DNA of 64,000 bases from Sacculina carcini (GCA_916048095.2 OU696578.1:2565798-2629797), one strand, 5' to 3'; positions 43,664-55,530 are shown, numbered from the stretch's first letter. Notes: a model not told the origin generated them from the sequence alone. A program made the numbers and translations.

Positions 43664-45217
43664 TTACGTTAGGTTTTTCACGTCCACAGTAAAAACATCG
43701 GAATATTTTTCAAGAGCATGTATTATACGAGATCTGACGTCACACGACAATTCCTCGTTGACCACAGGCTCGAAATCAAGAATATAATCACTGTTAATGG
43801 CTCCTATAACTGCAATACGATCGTTACGTCGCCCCCCACCGACCATGGCCTCCGTGGATTTCCAAACGCTACCCAAACGTACTTTACCTCGATGCCAGTC
43901 AAATTCAACCGAACCAAATTTGCTCAAATAGTCGCGGCCTAGAAGTACCAGCTTATCTAGACAATAGAGCACATTCAGTTCGTGAAAACCGCACTGCCCA
44001 TCGCCAACGTCCACGCTCACCTGCAGCCTTCCTTTGACCGCCACCTCACCTCCAACGCCCAACAGCGACGCCTCCTGCTTTCCTGTGCATTGGATTTTGC
44101 CTGTCAAGCCGAGTTCGTCCACCCTTTTCTCGTCAATCACAGATGTTGATGCACCGGAATCCAGCATGGCCGATGACGGTTCGCCGTCCAATTTTACCTT
44201 CAGCGAGGCTGTGTCAGTCAGGCAAGCCGTTAGTGCACTCGAGCGAGTTCTGACATTTACGGTGTAAGCTGTTTTGTTGCCCTCAGCTGGCGGCGCTCTG
44301 CACTCCTTCAAGCTGTGTCCCTTGCGACCACAACGCGGGCAGCAGCGTGATGGGCACTGCTTCATGAAGTGGGCCGTGGAACCGCACACATAACATCCTT
44401 TTTTCTGTGCGGCTGTCGTCGTCACCGATCCAGACCGGTTGGCCTGCTCTCTGAGTCTACCTTGCTTCACGGCTGCCACCGCCATGTCTGACGAGGATAT
44501 TCTCTCAGCGCCCTCTATACTACTCACGGTACATACCAAATCATCACCGTTTTCTTCCGAATATCCACGCTTCATCGGAATGCCCTTTTCAGCGAACACC
44601 TTCTTCGTCTCGATCAGCAAACGACGTCCGGTACTTTCTACAGTCATATCCTCGTTGGAAAGCCATAGTTTGATTCTGGTTTGGACGGCGCGCGGCAGCT
44701 GGCCTATAAAAAGCGACATCAACACAGACTTTCCCGCTTGAGCGTCTCTCGCTCGTTTTTTGAGTGCGAAGTAGAAATCATCCAGCTGCTCTCCGGGTTT
44801 CCATTTGTACGCACACAGTGCCTGCATGCAGTCGTACTGATCTGACGGACTATCCAGCGTTGCGCACAATATTTGAAATGCTTCGGCCAACGATGACGCC
44901 TCATCCACCACTTCACGCACAAGTTCTCTCTCCGCTGTTCGTCTGTTGATGAACGCCGGTAGCATACCGATGGCCAACCTTTCTCCATCTGGCCCGCGGC
45001 ATAAAAGGCTGCTTACGGCTGCGATGAACAAAGGCTTCCACTCTGCGATGGATTCATGCCCTTTCAGGGGTGGCACAGGCAAATTCAAGTGGGACTGCCA
45101 CGCATTCATGCTGGTTGAACCACACACCACGCCTGATTCCACATTACTCACCCCTGATCCGGCTCCTTGAGTTCGCGCATTCTTACTATCCAACATATCG
45201 CTGTTGCTTTCAGCCAT
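43664..45217 (-). CDS. gag-pro: Gag-protease ORF of the degenerate gypsy
   Basis: ATG at 45217 (MAESNSDML) opens about 517 codons. Domains: Gag capsid-like region (LPVPPLKGHESIAEWKPLF, QYDCMQALCAYKWKPGEQL); two zinc knuckles (CYVCGSTAHFMKQC, CPRCGRKGHSLKEC); retropepsin (AMLDSGASTSVI). It ends at the start of RT (DVFTVDVKN) by a shift in phase near AAAAACC (about 43680), where RT continues in another frame. Gypsy relatives usually read through, so I take the shift as damage, though a programmed shift cannot be excluded. Confidence 0.75.
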   Translation of the reverse strand: MAESNSDMLDSKNARTQGAGSGVSNVESGVVCGSTSMNAWQSHLNLPVPPLKGHESIAEWKPLFIAAVSSLLCRGPDGERLAIGMLPAFINRRTAERELVREVVDEASSLAEAFQILCATLDSPSDQYDCMQALCAYKWKPGEQLDDFYFALKKRARDAQAGKSVLMSLFIGQLPRAVQTRIKLWLSNEDMTVESTGRRLLIETKKVFAEKGIPMKRGYSEENGDDLVCTVSSIEGAERISSSDMAVAAVKQGRLREQANRSGSVTTTAAQKKGCYVCGSTAHFMKQCPSRCCPRCGRKGHSLKECRAPPAEGNKTAYTVNVRTRSSALTACLTDTASLKVKLDGEPSSAMLDSGASTSVIDEKRVDELGLTGKIQCTGKQEASLLGVGGEVAVKGRLQVSVDVGDGQCGFHELNVLYCLDKLVLLGRDYLSKFGSVEFDWHRGKVRLGSVWKSTEAMVGGGRRNDRIAVIGAINSDYILDFEPVVNEELSCDVRSRIIHALEKYSDVFTVDVKNLT

Positions 45218-45446
45218 GATCACAGTAACACTGATTAATCTTGATTTAATGTCGTAACGAGACGAATGACTAATCGTTGAGCAATAATAACGATGATGTA
45301 TTCATAAGAAATCAAGATGAATTAAAGATACTATAGATCACACAACAATGACAAACGCCTGGAACAATAACAACGTACACCAAAGCTGCCAGACTTATGT
45401 TATGCCAGAAACCGCCAAGAATGGTACAATAAGCCAAAGGGTACAT

Positions 45447-45960
45447 TCTCACATATTCATATAGTTGGCATTGCATGATATTACAACCCATATCCTTATG
45501 CAACTTAAGCTTATGCAACTTGAAATTAAACCAATCAAATTATACAGTAAAATTCAATAGTTAACTTTGTTCACAGTTGTATTTTACCCGCCCGTCGGGC
45601 GGATAAATACATGTGTAAATATTGAGGACAATAAAGCCTTTCTATTCAGTATAGTGTAGCATTAATTAAACTGTACGCAATAAAACCACACCATCCATGC
45701 TTGGAGCAAATATGATACATTCTTAATTGTGATTGGGCTTCAGTGAAATTTAATCGGTGTATATTCCTGTGAAATCACAAGTGCGCATAATAGCTGTCAA
45801 ATTGGCAATATGTCCTTTTGGCTTTACACCGCCGTAACTTCCTTCAGATACACTTTGGAAAATTACAAATTATACCGTATTTTAGAAAACAAGATTTCTA
45901 GCACGATGGTATAATTAATTTGTATGTGTATCAAATAGTTACTGAGAAATATTAGAAAAA
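45447..45960 (+). repeat. Head segment and one T unit, copy 4
   Basis: Starts CATATTCATATAGTTGG, carries the perfect dyad CCGCCCGTCGGGCGG at 45588, and continues into a T unit at 45770. It is cut in mid-unit, where the S array begins. Confidence 0.75.
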
Positions 45961-47472
45961 TTAGCATTAAAACCCGCCCGTTATGCGGAGGAATTCATAA
46001 AATGGAATTAATATTAATAAAAATTCATATTCATAAAAAATATTCCAGATTAAAAAAGAAAACGAAAACTCATAAGTGTCTTACTCAATAGAAAAGTCCA
46101 AGTGTGAATTTTTTTTTTTTGACATATTATTTTCCCTCAATCCGCCTCATATATAAACCCACCCATTGTGCGGAACAATTCCGAACACATACACGTAACA
46201 AACAATGCAAATTCTAGCATGTAAACCCGCCCGTCGTGCGAAACAGTTCATACTATTAAATTTGTATCCAATTCATAAGAGAAAAGGCATATGAATCAAA
46301 AAAGAGTGGAGTAAACCCATAAAAAAGTCTAAAGTTCTATATTTTCATATTTATTTTCACAAAATAGATTGCCTAAACCGCCTCATATTTATACATGCCC
46401 GTCGTGCTGAATAATTCAGAACTCGGACACGAAACAATGAAAAATGACTACAGTTTTTCATCATAATGTTTCCAAAATATTTTTATAACTCAACATCATC
46501 GTCTTGCATTGAAACCCGCCATTTGTGCGGAGCAATTCATAAAATGAAATTCATATTTAATTCATAAACATATTGCAAATTAAAAAAGAAAACAGATATA
46601 CTCATTAAAATCTTACTCAATTGAAAAGTCTAAATTTAATTATTTTTATTTTTATTTTGACAACCTATTTTCCTTTACCCCGCCTCATATTGAAACCCGC
46701 CCGTCGTGCTCAACAATTCATAAAATAAAATGCATATTCAATCCATAGAATAAACTGTATAAAAATTAAAAAGCAAAAAATTTAACCTGTAAATACGTTC
46801 ACCAATAAAAACTCTAAATGTGAATATTTTAATTATAAATTTGACATAATATTATCCCTTAATCCACCTCATATTTAAGCCTACCCGTCGTGCGGAATAA
46901 TTCCGAACACTAACACGTACAAAACAATGAAAATTCTAGCATATACTATTAAATTACTATTAAATTAAATACTATTAAATTTATATTTAAAATTTATATT
47001 TAAATTACTTATAAATAAAATACTATTAAATTTGTATTCAATTCATAAGAGAAAATAAATATGAATTAATAAAGAAAAGGGTAAACCAAAAAGTCCTATT
47101 TAAACCTGCCCGTCGTGCTGAATAATTCAGAGCTCTGACACAAAACAATGAAAAATGACTCTTTTTTATCATAATGTTTTCAAAATTTATTTATAACTCA
47201 ACATCACCATCTAGCATTAAAACCCGCCCTTTGTGCCGGACAATAAATAAAGTAAAATGAATATTGAATTGAATATTGAATACAAAATTATTAGAAATTA
47301 TAAAAGAAAAAGTAAACCCATAAAAAGTCTTAACCAATAGAAAAGTCTAAATGTGAATGTTTTTATTTTAGATGTGGCAAAATATTGTCCCTCGAACTGC
47401 CTCGTATTTAAACCCACCCGTCATGCGGAGCTATAAATAGAATATAATGAATCAAAAAGCAAAAAGCTTATC
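45961..47472 (+). repeat. S repeat array, copy 2
   Basis: The dyad core recurs at about 45972, 46156, 46225, 46396, 46514, 46697, 46880, 47106, 47223 and 47412 in AT-rich units, with the same flanking words as at 5.2-6.4 kb. No gene. Confidence 0.75.
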
Positions 47473-47840
47473 TGAAAGAAATATTTATCATTTTCAATTG
47501 TAATTCATAATTTAATTCAATAATTTCAATTCTATTTAATTGGGAAAATAATTTCAAAGCCCAGTACTATTTTGGAGGATTCAAGGCAAATCCGCGATAA
47601 AATGGGGCGTGGCAGCCCGGTACGGCGAAAGGGGATTAGTGGAGACAGAGAGCACGGTGTGGTTAGTTACTCGGGGTTCGGTACGGATAATTCGTGGTTC
47701 AGCGTTCGAGGCATCGTATTTCAAGCCTATTTCAGTTATCGTCAAGTCTTCTTTCAATATTCGGCGACAAGCAATTACCTGCGGAGAAATCCATTGCCAC
47801 CGGGGCTGTACGTACAACAACGCGAACGGCTACCTGCGAC

Positions 47841-47855
47841 AAAATAAATTCGCAA
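47841..47855 (+). promoter_or_regulatory. LTR segment complementary to the BEL/Pao priming site
   Basis: AAAATAAATTCGCAA is the exact reverse complement of 47920-47934. An AATAAA at about 47879 lies downstream in the LTR, which would suit an R region beginning here. Confidence 0.5.
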
Positions 47856-47919
47856 TCAGGTAAGCTTTGGGTTCTCCAATAAAGTACAAAAGGGCTTCTC
47901 CAAATTAAATCACAATATC

Positions 47920-47934
47920 TTGCGAATTTATTTT
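47920..47934 (+). promoter_or_regulatory. Putative self-priming site of the BEL/Pao element
   Basis: TTGCGAATTTATTTT starts five bases after the LTR end and pairs over 15 nt with the LTR. No TGG-type site for a tRNA 3' end is found next to the LTR. Confidence 0.5.
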
Positions 47935-48104
47935 CTGTACTTTCCAGTTTATTGAAGTCAAAATGTAAATTATCATCATGTGACAAGCTAAATTGAAGTA
48001 TGTCGTTGTCGTTTTTTGGCATTTAATTTTCTGTGTCTCATTTCCAATTGTACTTTGTATTGGTCTTAGTAGTCCTCTCTAATCACATCCTTATCTCAGT
48101 CAGG

Positions 48105-48990
48105 ATGGATGATGTCAAAACGATTCAGTCAATGAAAGAGCTGAAAGTTCAACGTGGTGCCCTAAAGAGGTTAGTGACTTTGTGGATCAAAAAACTCTAA
48201 AAGGAGGAGCTTGACGAGACAGTAGTTCATGACAGAGTCAAATCTATCCGAGCTAAACTTGCAGACATTGAGAATTTGGATCTGAAAATCACATTTTTGT
48301 TAGAAGAGACGTCACCAGAGGAGTGCGACGAGGATGTCGAGTCACAGACAGATTATCACGCTCAGATCGCGCAAAGCCTTTCAGCTATCATCAGCGCGTC
48401 GAGCCAGTCAACCGCGGCGATGCGGCCCATTCAACCGGCAGAATCCGCTAAGGTCAGTCATGTCAAACCACCGGAGATTCGACTTCCATCATTCAACGGC
48501 GCCTCAGACAGGTTGCAGTTTTCGGAATTCATCCGACTGTTCAATGACCTTGTCGGGGAAAAAGAGGAGTTTTCTGACACGGTGAAGCTCATATACCTCA
48601 AGAGCTGTTTGAGAGGAGACGCTCTGGATGTTGTTGAGCATCTGTCAAACACTGATGTCAATTACTGCACCGCTATGACATTTTTGAAAGACGAATATCT
48701 CGATGAAGATGCCGTAGTGGAGCGCCTCATGTGTACACTCACCGGGCAGAGTTGTCCGTCAGACACGGACTTTGCCGGAATGCATCGACTTTTACATCAG
48801 ATTCGGTCAACGGTCTATGAGCTGCAAAATTAAAATTTGGACGCACTCGTAGAAGGCAGTTTTGGTTCGAGGCTTTTGAGCCATATTGTAATGAATAGAT
48901 TACCATCAAATTACAGAACCAGGTCCAGTTTACTGATTGGATCAGAACACCCCTCAGTAAAATCAATTTTGGAGAATTCCAGCAAAATTT
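48105..48990 (+). pseudogene. gag: Pao Gag, N-terminal part
   Basis: ATG 48105 (MDDVKTIQSMKELKVQRG) has a TAA at 48198-48200, then is open to 48833 and, past a second TAA, to about 48990 in the same frame. It contains the Pao capsid signature (PPEIRLPSFNGASDRLQFSEF, KLIYLKSCLRGDALDVVEHL). The frame changes near 48990 before the zinc region. Confidence 0.82.
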
Positions 48991-49000
48991 ATGAGGGCGC

Positions 49001-50071
49001 TTGAAGCTCAAAAAGGGGGCTAATCGCAACACGTCTCAGACCAAGGTCTTCGACCAAAAACCGCAGCCTCGCTCAAATCAAAATGTCGAGAAGTATCGAG
49101 AAAATGTGCGCCGGGGTCAGGAGAAGCTTCGGGTGTCATCTCCGAGTTTGCAAACATTTGCGACATCAGCCGTCAGATCGGAGGTTCAGCAATCAAAGTC
49201 GTCGTCACATTCATGGAAATCATGCAAGTTTTGCGAAGGGGATCATCCGATGTCGCAGTGTGGTAATTACTCAAATTCTCAGGCACGAATCCAGCGTTTG
49301 CGACAGCTCGGACGGTGTGTCCACTGCAGCGGCGGGCGGTCGACGGAGGAGTGTGAATGCCAGAAGAAGGGGCTCACCTACAGCTGCAAATCGTGCGGCA
49401 AAAATACGCATATAACTGCGGTGTGTAGTGGTCCAACCAAAGTCACAAAACTGGAGAATCATCTGTGCATGATGAAGACCGATGCACAGGCGGCGGTACT
49501 GTTACCATCAATGTCGGTACTCATGCAAACCGAGGACGGAAATTGTGAAATAGTCCGGTGTTTGATCGATCACGGCTCACAAACGTCTTACATCAGTGAG
49601 TATATGGCTGATAAGATCTCAGCCAAGAGAGAAAAACACCGCGTCAAATATCAAGTGCGGACATTCATAGGCACCGCGGAGAAACAGCATGATGTTGTCG
49701 TGTGCAATGTTCATTTTACAAGAAGAGGTAGCACGACCGTCAAGTTGCTGGTAGATGATAGTATGTCATTGGATTATCATGTGCCAGGAGTGATCAAACT
49801 GGTACGAAAATTCAAGTCTGAAGGCCTCAGGTTGGCTGACAGCTTTTTCCGGGACATGTCGGAAGACAGAATGACCGATTTTCATTGTCTTTTGGGTTCT
49901 GATCTCATAGGACACATTCAGCCGCTGAGCAGTGTTAAGGTCGGCAATACGACTGCTTATGAAGTCGACGATGGTATGATACTTTTCGGAGAAATTTCCT
50001 CCCTCATGGGTGAACAGACTTCAGTGACACCTGTAGACAAAAAAACGAACGTCTGGTCAACTTGGCAATAA
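49001..50071 (+). pseudogene. Pao zinc-knuckle and protease region
   Basis: The open frame has Cys/His knuckles (CKFCEGDHPMSQC, CKSCGKNTHITAVC) and the Pao-type aspartic protease (VRCLIDHGSQTSYIS, where most relatives have DSGS). The frame ends at TAA 50069-50071, and RT continues in the -1 frame. The switch falls on a run of seven A (50039-50045), which could be a slippage site or a one-base indel. Confidence 0.8.
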
Positions 50072-52107
50072 ACCCAACTCGCACATATTTCAGTCCTGTG
50101 TCACTATCATCTGGCGAATTAGATGTGGATGTGGAGTTGGAGAATAGGTTCAAGGTGGAGAACATCGGCATCAAAGATGACACTCTCGCCGAAACAGATG
50201 AAGCGCTGATCAAAGAATTCGATGACAGTATTGAATTCAAAGATGGCCATTATTCGGTCAAAGTGCCTTTTTTAGACTCAATCAGCAATGTAGATCACAA
50301 TTTCGATGTCGCATTCAAAGCAATGAAGCAGGTCCAGCGAAGTCTGGTAGCCAAGGATTGTCTAGATCGCTACGAAAGCAATTTCACAGATCAAATACAA
50401 AGAAACATTATTGAGGAAATTGATGTTGAGTCACTTGTCAAAGAGAACTGTGTCTTCATCCCCCATCATCCTGTGTTCAAAGATGAAGATCAGTGTACAT
50501 CTAAAATGCGAACAGTCTTCAATTGTAGTTTTAAGGTCGACAAAAATGCGACGACACTCAATCAAGCGTGCTTTCAAGGAATAGACTTGTTGGCGAATCT
50601 TGTGGGTATGATGCTAAAATTTCGTCAGGAGGATTTGGTACTAATGGCTGATATAGAGAAAGCCTTTCTGCAGATTCAGTTGAAGTCGGAAGAAGATAAA
50701 AACAGATTCTGTTTTTTGTGGGAGTCGAATGGCGTGTTGAAAGTGTACCGACATCGAACTATTCTATTTGGCCTAAATGCAAGTCCATTTGTGTTGATGA
50801 GGGTCTTGCAGTATCATTTCAAATTATATCCGCAAGACTCTGTAGCGGACATTCTGAAAAGCTCCTTCTACATGGATAATTTCTTGTTTACTTCCTCTAG
50901 TACCAATCAGATTCTCAATGTGTACCACAGGAGTAGGGAAATCATGCAGGAAGGAGGGTTCAATCTTCGAAGCTGGTCTTCAAATGTGTCTTCCATGAGA
51001 GAACTTATGAGGTCGAATGAAACGGCGACCACTCACCAATCGGATTATGAGAAAGTGTTGGGATATATGTATGACCCAGAAAGGGATTCACTGAAGCTCG
51101 CGGACTGTCAATTTGTTCTTCATAATTCAGAGTCCAGGCCTACGAAACGGCGAGTACTGAGCAACATCAGCAAGATTTTCGACCCGCTGTCGTTAGCACT
51201 ACCTGTCACATTGTGCGGTAGGCTCTTCATGAAGAAAGTGTGGCTACTCAAGGTTGGTTGGGATGAACCACTCAAGGAACACCTATCGCGAGAATGGAGA
51301 TCAATTCAAAAGGAGCTGGCGCAGCTTGACCAACTGCGATTTCCGAGGAAGTCAGCTGACTCATTGTCGAATCATGACATAAATATATTTTGTGACGGAG
51401 GGAAAGAAAGCTATGGGTTCGTTTGTTATGCCACGAACTCAAAGAATGAATCGAATTTCATATTTGCCAAGTCGAAGATCTCACCTCAAAACAAGAGCAT
51501 TCCGCAAACTGAGCTGTTGGCGGTCTTCTTGATGATGAAATGCCTACAACTCATTCTAGATTCACTCATGTTCAAAATTCAGCAGATCAATGTGTGGGTC
51601 GATTCACAGGTCGTACTAGAGTGGATTCATCAGGGCTGCAGAACAACCAATCGTTTCAGTCAGGCTCGTCAAAAGGATATTGAGGCTATGAAGAAGAACA
51701 TCGAATCTGACAAGGGAGTAGTAATGCGGTTTGGCTATGTCCCGACAAATGAGAATGTCGCTGATCTCTTGACGAAAGGTCAAACGTTTGTGAAATTCGA
51801 AAAATATCAGGATCAGTGGATTTTTGGACCTGATTGGCTGAAAATCTGGACAGAAACGCCCGTCGAAGTTCCTAGTGTTACGAAGTTCACTCAAGAACAA
51901 CTCTTGAACTTCAGACAAGATTCTCACGAGCAGAAATCTTTGGTTTTGACGCAGCGTCAGGGGCAGACGTCGTCGTCTAAAGCGCAGTCGTCGACGGACA
52001 CCTTGTTCACTGCTGCTGCTCTCCAACCTCAACAAAATTCATCGCATCACCGGACTGGTCTTCAAATTTGTGGACAAAATGCGAAAGACGTCATCCGACA
52101 CAAATGA
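50062..52107 (+). CDS. pol: Pao reverse transcriptase and RNase H
   Basis: About 670 open codons from the A7 region, so the listed start is the edge of the frame, not a true ATG. RT motifs: MRTVFNCS, LMADIEKAFLQI, FGLNASPF, FYMDNFLF (YMDN in place of YxDD). RNase H: IFCDGGKESYGFV, PQTELLAVFLMMK, VWVDSQVVLEWI, ENVADLLTKG. The C-terminal segment after 51900 is low-complexity (Gln/Ser), and no integrase HHCC or DDE follows. RT and RNase H would copy RNA if supplied in frame. The YMDN change and missing integrase make autonomy unlikely. Confidence 0.85.
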   Translation: MAINPTRTYFSPVSLSSGELDVDVELENRFKVENIGIKDDTLAETDEALIKEFDDSIEFKDGHYSVKVPFLDSISNVDHNFDVAFKAMKQVQRSLVAKDCLDRYESNFTDQIQRNIIEEIDVESLVKENCVFIPHHPVFKDEDQCTSKMRTVFNCSFKVDKNATTLNQACFQGIDLLANLVGMMLKFRQEDLVLMADIEKAFLQIQLKSEEDKNRFCFLWESNGVLKVYRHRTILFGLNASPFVLMRVLQYHFKLYPQDSVADILKSSFYMDNFLFTSSSTNQILNVYHRSREIMQEGGFNLRSWSSNVSSMRELMRSNETATTHQSDYEKVLGYMYDPERDSLKLADCQFVLHNSESRPTKRRVLSNISKIFDPLSLALPVTLCGRLFMKKVWLLKVGWDEPLKEHLSREWRSIQKELAQLDQLRFPRKSADSLSNHDINIFCDGGKESYGFVCYATNSKNESNFIFAKSKISPQNKSIPQTELLAVFLMMKCLQLILDSLMFKIQQINVWVDSQVVLEWIHQGCRTTNRFSQARQKDIEAMKKNIESDKGVVMRFGYVPTNENVADLLTKGQTFVKFEKYQDQWIFGPDWLKIWTETPVEVPSVTKFTQEQLLNFRQDSHEQKSLVLTQRQGQTSSSKAQSSTDTLFTAAALQPQQNSSHHRTGLQICGQNAKDVIRHK

Positions 52108-52403
52108 GAAAGCTGCAATGAAACAACGAGAGCAGTTAGCCGGCCTCATACGTGATGAATCTGTATAAGTGTTCAGTGAGTACGATCATTATCAAATTGT
52201 ATCATTGTCCTCAAATGGTGTCGTATCAAAGTTCATGCCACTTCTCACTTTATACCAGGCCTTCTCAGTCCTTCATCATCATTCACAATTCTTATTGTTG
52301 TCAAATTGACTCTGAGTGTGTTCGTTCCTCAAACTTCATTCAACGACATGCTTCAGTCTACAAGGTTCATATGTTTCCTTTCCCTTTTGTTTTTAAGGGA
52401 GGG
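52108..52403 (+). other. 3' internal region of the BEL/Pao element
   Basis: No ORF of note. It lies where integrase should be and ends in the polypurine tract. Confidence 0.7.
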
Positions 52404-52845
52404 TGAAAGAAATATTTATCATTTTCAATTGTAATTCATAATTTATTTCAATAATTTCAATTCTATTTAATTGGGAAAATAATTTCAAAGCCCAGTACTA
52501 TTTTGGAGGATTCAAGGCAAATCCGCGATAAAATGGGGCGTGGCAACCCGGAACGGCGAAAGGGGATTAGTGGAGACAGAGAGCACGGTGTGGTTAGTTA
52601 CTCGGGGTTCGGTACGGATAATTCGTGGTTCAGCGTTCGAGGCATCGTATTTCAAGCCTATTTCAGTTATCGTCAAGTCTTATTTCAATATTCGGCGACA
52701 AGCAATTACCTGCGGAGAAATCCATTGCCACCGGGGCTGTACGTACAACAACGCGAACGGCTACCTGCGACAAAATAAATTCGCAATCAGGTAAGCTTTG
52801 GGTTCTCCAATAAAGTACAAAAGGACTTCTCCAAATTAAATCACA
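52404..52845 (+). repeat. 3' LTR of the BEL/Pao element
   Basis: 442 bp, with only a few differences from 47473-47914. Confidence 0.88.
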
Positions 52846-53740
52846 ATATATCCAATAGAAAAATATAAATTTGTAAATTATTGTTTTGATTATTGACGTA
52901 GTTTTTTTCCTCAACACTGCTCAAGCTCACATCCATCCTTCGTGTGTAGTAATTAAGAAGTGTAACACTATCAAAACAATGAAACCTGTCATCTCTATAA
53001 TTCCAGATTTATGCGTCCGCTAATACAGCATATTCATATAGTTGGCATTGTATGATATTACAACCCATATCCTCATGCAACTTAAGCTTATGCAACTTGA
53101 AATTAAACTAATTAAATTATACAGTAAAATTCAGTAGTTAACTTTGTTCCCAGTAGTATTTTAGCCGCCCGTCGGGCGGATAAATTCATGTGTAAATATT
53201 GAGGACAATAAAGCCTTTCTATTCAGTATAGTTAATTAATTAAACTGTACCCAATAAAACCACACCATCCATGCTTGGAGCTAATATGATGCATTCTTAA
53301 TTGTGATTGGGCTTCAGTGAAATTTAATTGGTGTATATTCCTGTGTAATCGCAAGTGCGCATAATAGCTGTCAAATTGGCAATATGTCCATTTGACTTTA
53401 CACCGCCGTAACTTCCTTCAGATACAATTTAGAAAATTACAAAGTATACCGTATTGTAGAAAACAAGATTTCTAGCATGATGGTATAATTAATTTGTATG
53501 TGTAACAAATAGTTACCGAGAAAGAGTAGAAAAATGAATTAATTTTAGTCGCCCGGTGTTCAAGTGTAATTTTGGATGTATTTGAGAATTTTGCCAATTT
53601 TACACGTTTTTTGTATCATTTGTGGGTATAAATTATAGCTTATCTTGTAGAACACAAAATTCTCTACAGAGCAGTATATACCTGTGTAATCGCAAGTGCG
53701 TAAATTGTGATTGGACTTCAGTGAAATTAAATAATAATAA
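52846..53740 (+). repeat. Head segment and T unit, copy 5
   Basis: Resumes with CCAATAGAAAAATATAAATT after the BEL/Pao element, with dyad CCGCCCGTCGGGCGG at 53166 and a T unit at 53340. It is cut at TGAAATTAA by the inverted non-LTR 3' end. Confidence 0.75.
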
Positions 53741-54768
53741 TATGATTCAATAAACAACAACAGCCAACACTGAGTAAAAGTATAATTTAATAAATAACAG
53801 CAACCAATAATAAATAGTAATAAATAGAGAGTAAAATAAGAATAAATATAAATAAAAAGAAAATAAATAACAATAAGCATGAATAAATAACAATAAATAT
53901 GAATAAATATACAATTAATAGGACTCAACTGTCAATTCCGCTCTTTCAGTAGCATTTCATTTACTTTGGCCTTGAATTTCTTCAAATTGTTCTGCGAGAA
54001 AGCCTCTTCCTTCAACGTGTTCCAAGTAGCCACAGTGGCCGGAAGAAAGCACCGTTGGAATTGTTTTGTACGACAACGAATTGGTGCCATGCACTGGCAA
54101 TGCTGTTTGGATATTTATTGTTGTTGCTGTTTATTGAATCATATTTATTGATGTTGCTGTTTATTGAATCATATTTATTGTTGTTGTTGTTTATTGAATC
54201 ATATTTATTGTTATTGCTGTTTACTTAATCATATTTATTGTTGTTGTTTATTGAATCATATTTATTGTTATTGCTGTTTATTTAATCATATTTATTGTTG
54301 TTGTTGTTTATTGAATTATATTTATTGGTGTTGTTGTTTATTGAATCATATTTATTTGTGTTGTTGTTACTTATTGAATCATATTTATATTTATTGTTGG
54401 ATGTTTCTTATTGAATCATATTTATTGTTCTTGATCCTTATTTATTACTTAATTATTAATATTTATTCTTATTTATTGATGGCTGTTATTTACTGAATCA
54501 CATATCTATTGTTGATTGTTATCATGTATTGAGGAACGTGGGCGGAGTGACATTATGGATTGTTATCGGATGATGGTTTATTATTTATTGTTATTTATTT
54601 ATTATTTTCCTTCCAGCTCTCTTTCTAGACTTTTTCACTTCGAACTCTCTTTCTCTCTGAATCTTTTGGGCGCTTCCGGTTCATGGGGCCACCTTAGGGT
54701 GGTAATAGTGCTTGCACTCTTCCCATGCTACTGGATTTGCCTGTAATTAATAATAATAATAATAAAAC
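53741..54768 (+). mobile_element. Non-LTR retrotransposon 3' end with 5' inversion (twin priming)
   Basis: 53741-54112 matches 57461-57832 in the same direction (RT C-terminus and start of the 3' UTR on the minus strand). 54113-54768 is the reverse complement of about 56852-57470 (rest of the 3' UTR) with its (AAT)n tail at 54745-54763. Together they cover the element's 3' end with one half flipped, the known outcome of twin priming. It belongs to the family of the element at 56.7-61.4 kb. No intact gene; 53945-54080 is the minus-strand RT C-terminus. Confidence 0.85.
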
Positions 54769-55326
54769 ACTCACACATAAACATGTATGTAACATAGAAT
54801 GAGAGCAAAACACGATTACTCCGTAAAAAATGATAAATGATAAAATGAAAAAATAATATTAATTAAATATATATAAATTAAATGAAATATATACATAAAT
54901 ATATGTATACATATCCCCCAATATACCCATGCTCGTATCTGTACCCATGCCATATCTGTACTGTACCCATATCTGTATCCATATCTGTACCCATGCTCCT
55001 ACACCCATGCTCGTATCTGTATGTCAAAATGTATTATCCGAATAAAATTACAGCGAAACATTTGAGCAAAAACATTAAATTTGAAGAAAAAAAAATATTT
55101 CTAGCAGAAAACATCCGAATCTGCTTTTGCATATATAGCTATGCTGCTGATTTGAACGGAATATCGTCGTGCTCGTCGATAATACGAGTAAGAAGTACTG
55201 CTTTCACTTGCTTGCTACGACACGTAGCGATACGGCGATCTCTTATTTCTATCCAGTATCAAGGGTAAATTAAATACAGACTTGTTAAACAAAATATATT
55301 GCAGATAAAGTGGGGTGAAATATCTA

Positions 55327-55378
<52 letters not shown>

Positions 55379-55530
55379 TATGGCAGAATATATGTTGAAA
55401 TTTTCATACATAACCAAAAGTAGAATATACATATTATCAGGAAGGTAAAAAATTACGAGGAAAGCAAATTGGAGCATCTCATACAAAACTCGTGATTGCT
55501 GTGATTGTAGATAACAGCAACCTTTTTCGA
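54769..55530. other. AT-rich spacer, no gene
   Basis: Contains a tandem of CCCATATCTGTA-like words (54915-55020) and a (TA)n tract at about 55325-55372. ORFs here are chance. Confidence 0.6.

Larger units (their letters stand above)
41885..45446 (-). mobile_element. Degenerate Ty3/gypsy element, 3' truncated
   Basis: The minus strand encodes gag-protease (45217-43664), RT, RNase H and the integrase zinc region, and stops inside the catalytic core at 41885. No LTR pair is found. The flanking head repeats overlap (41636-41884 and 45447-45755 share sequence), so this is not a clean single insertion into one repeat copy. The leader at 45224-45446 has no gene. Confidence 0.85.
47473..52845 (+). 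mobile_element. BEL/Pao LTR retrotransposon lacking integrase
   Basis: LTRs of 442 bp (47473-47914 and 52404-52845) are very similar, with TG...CA ends. The polypurine tract AAGGGAGGG abuts the 3' LTR. The insertion splits a head repeat at GCTTATC/CAATAG. The target duplication is unclear (TTATC against ATATC). Internal ORFs are gag, zinc/protease and RT-RNase H of Pao type. The integrase region is missing between about 51900 and 52400. Confidence 0.9.

Noticed and set aside
54113..54500. ORF with Cys/Leu repeats (HIYCCCCLLN), also at 57105-57648 minus
   Set aside because: This is the 30-bp minisatellite of a non-LTR 3' UTR.
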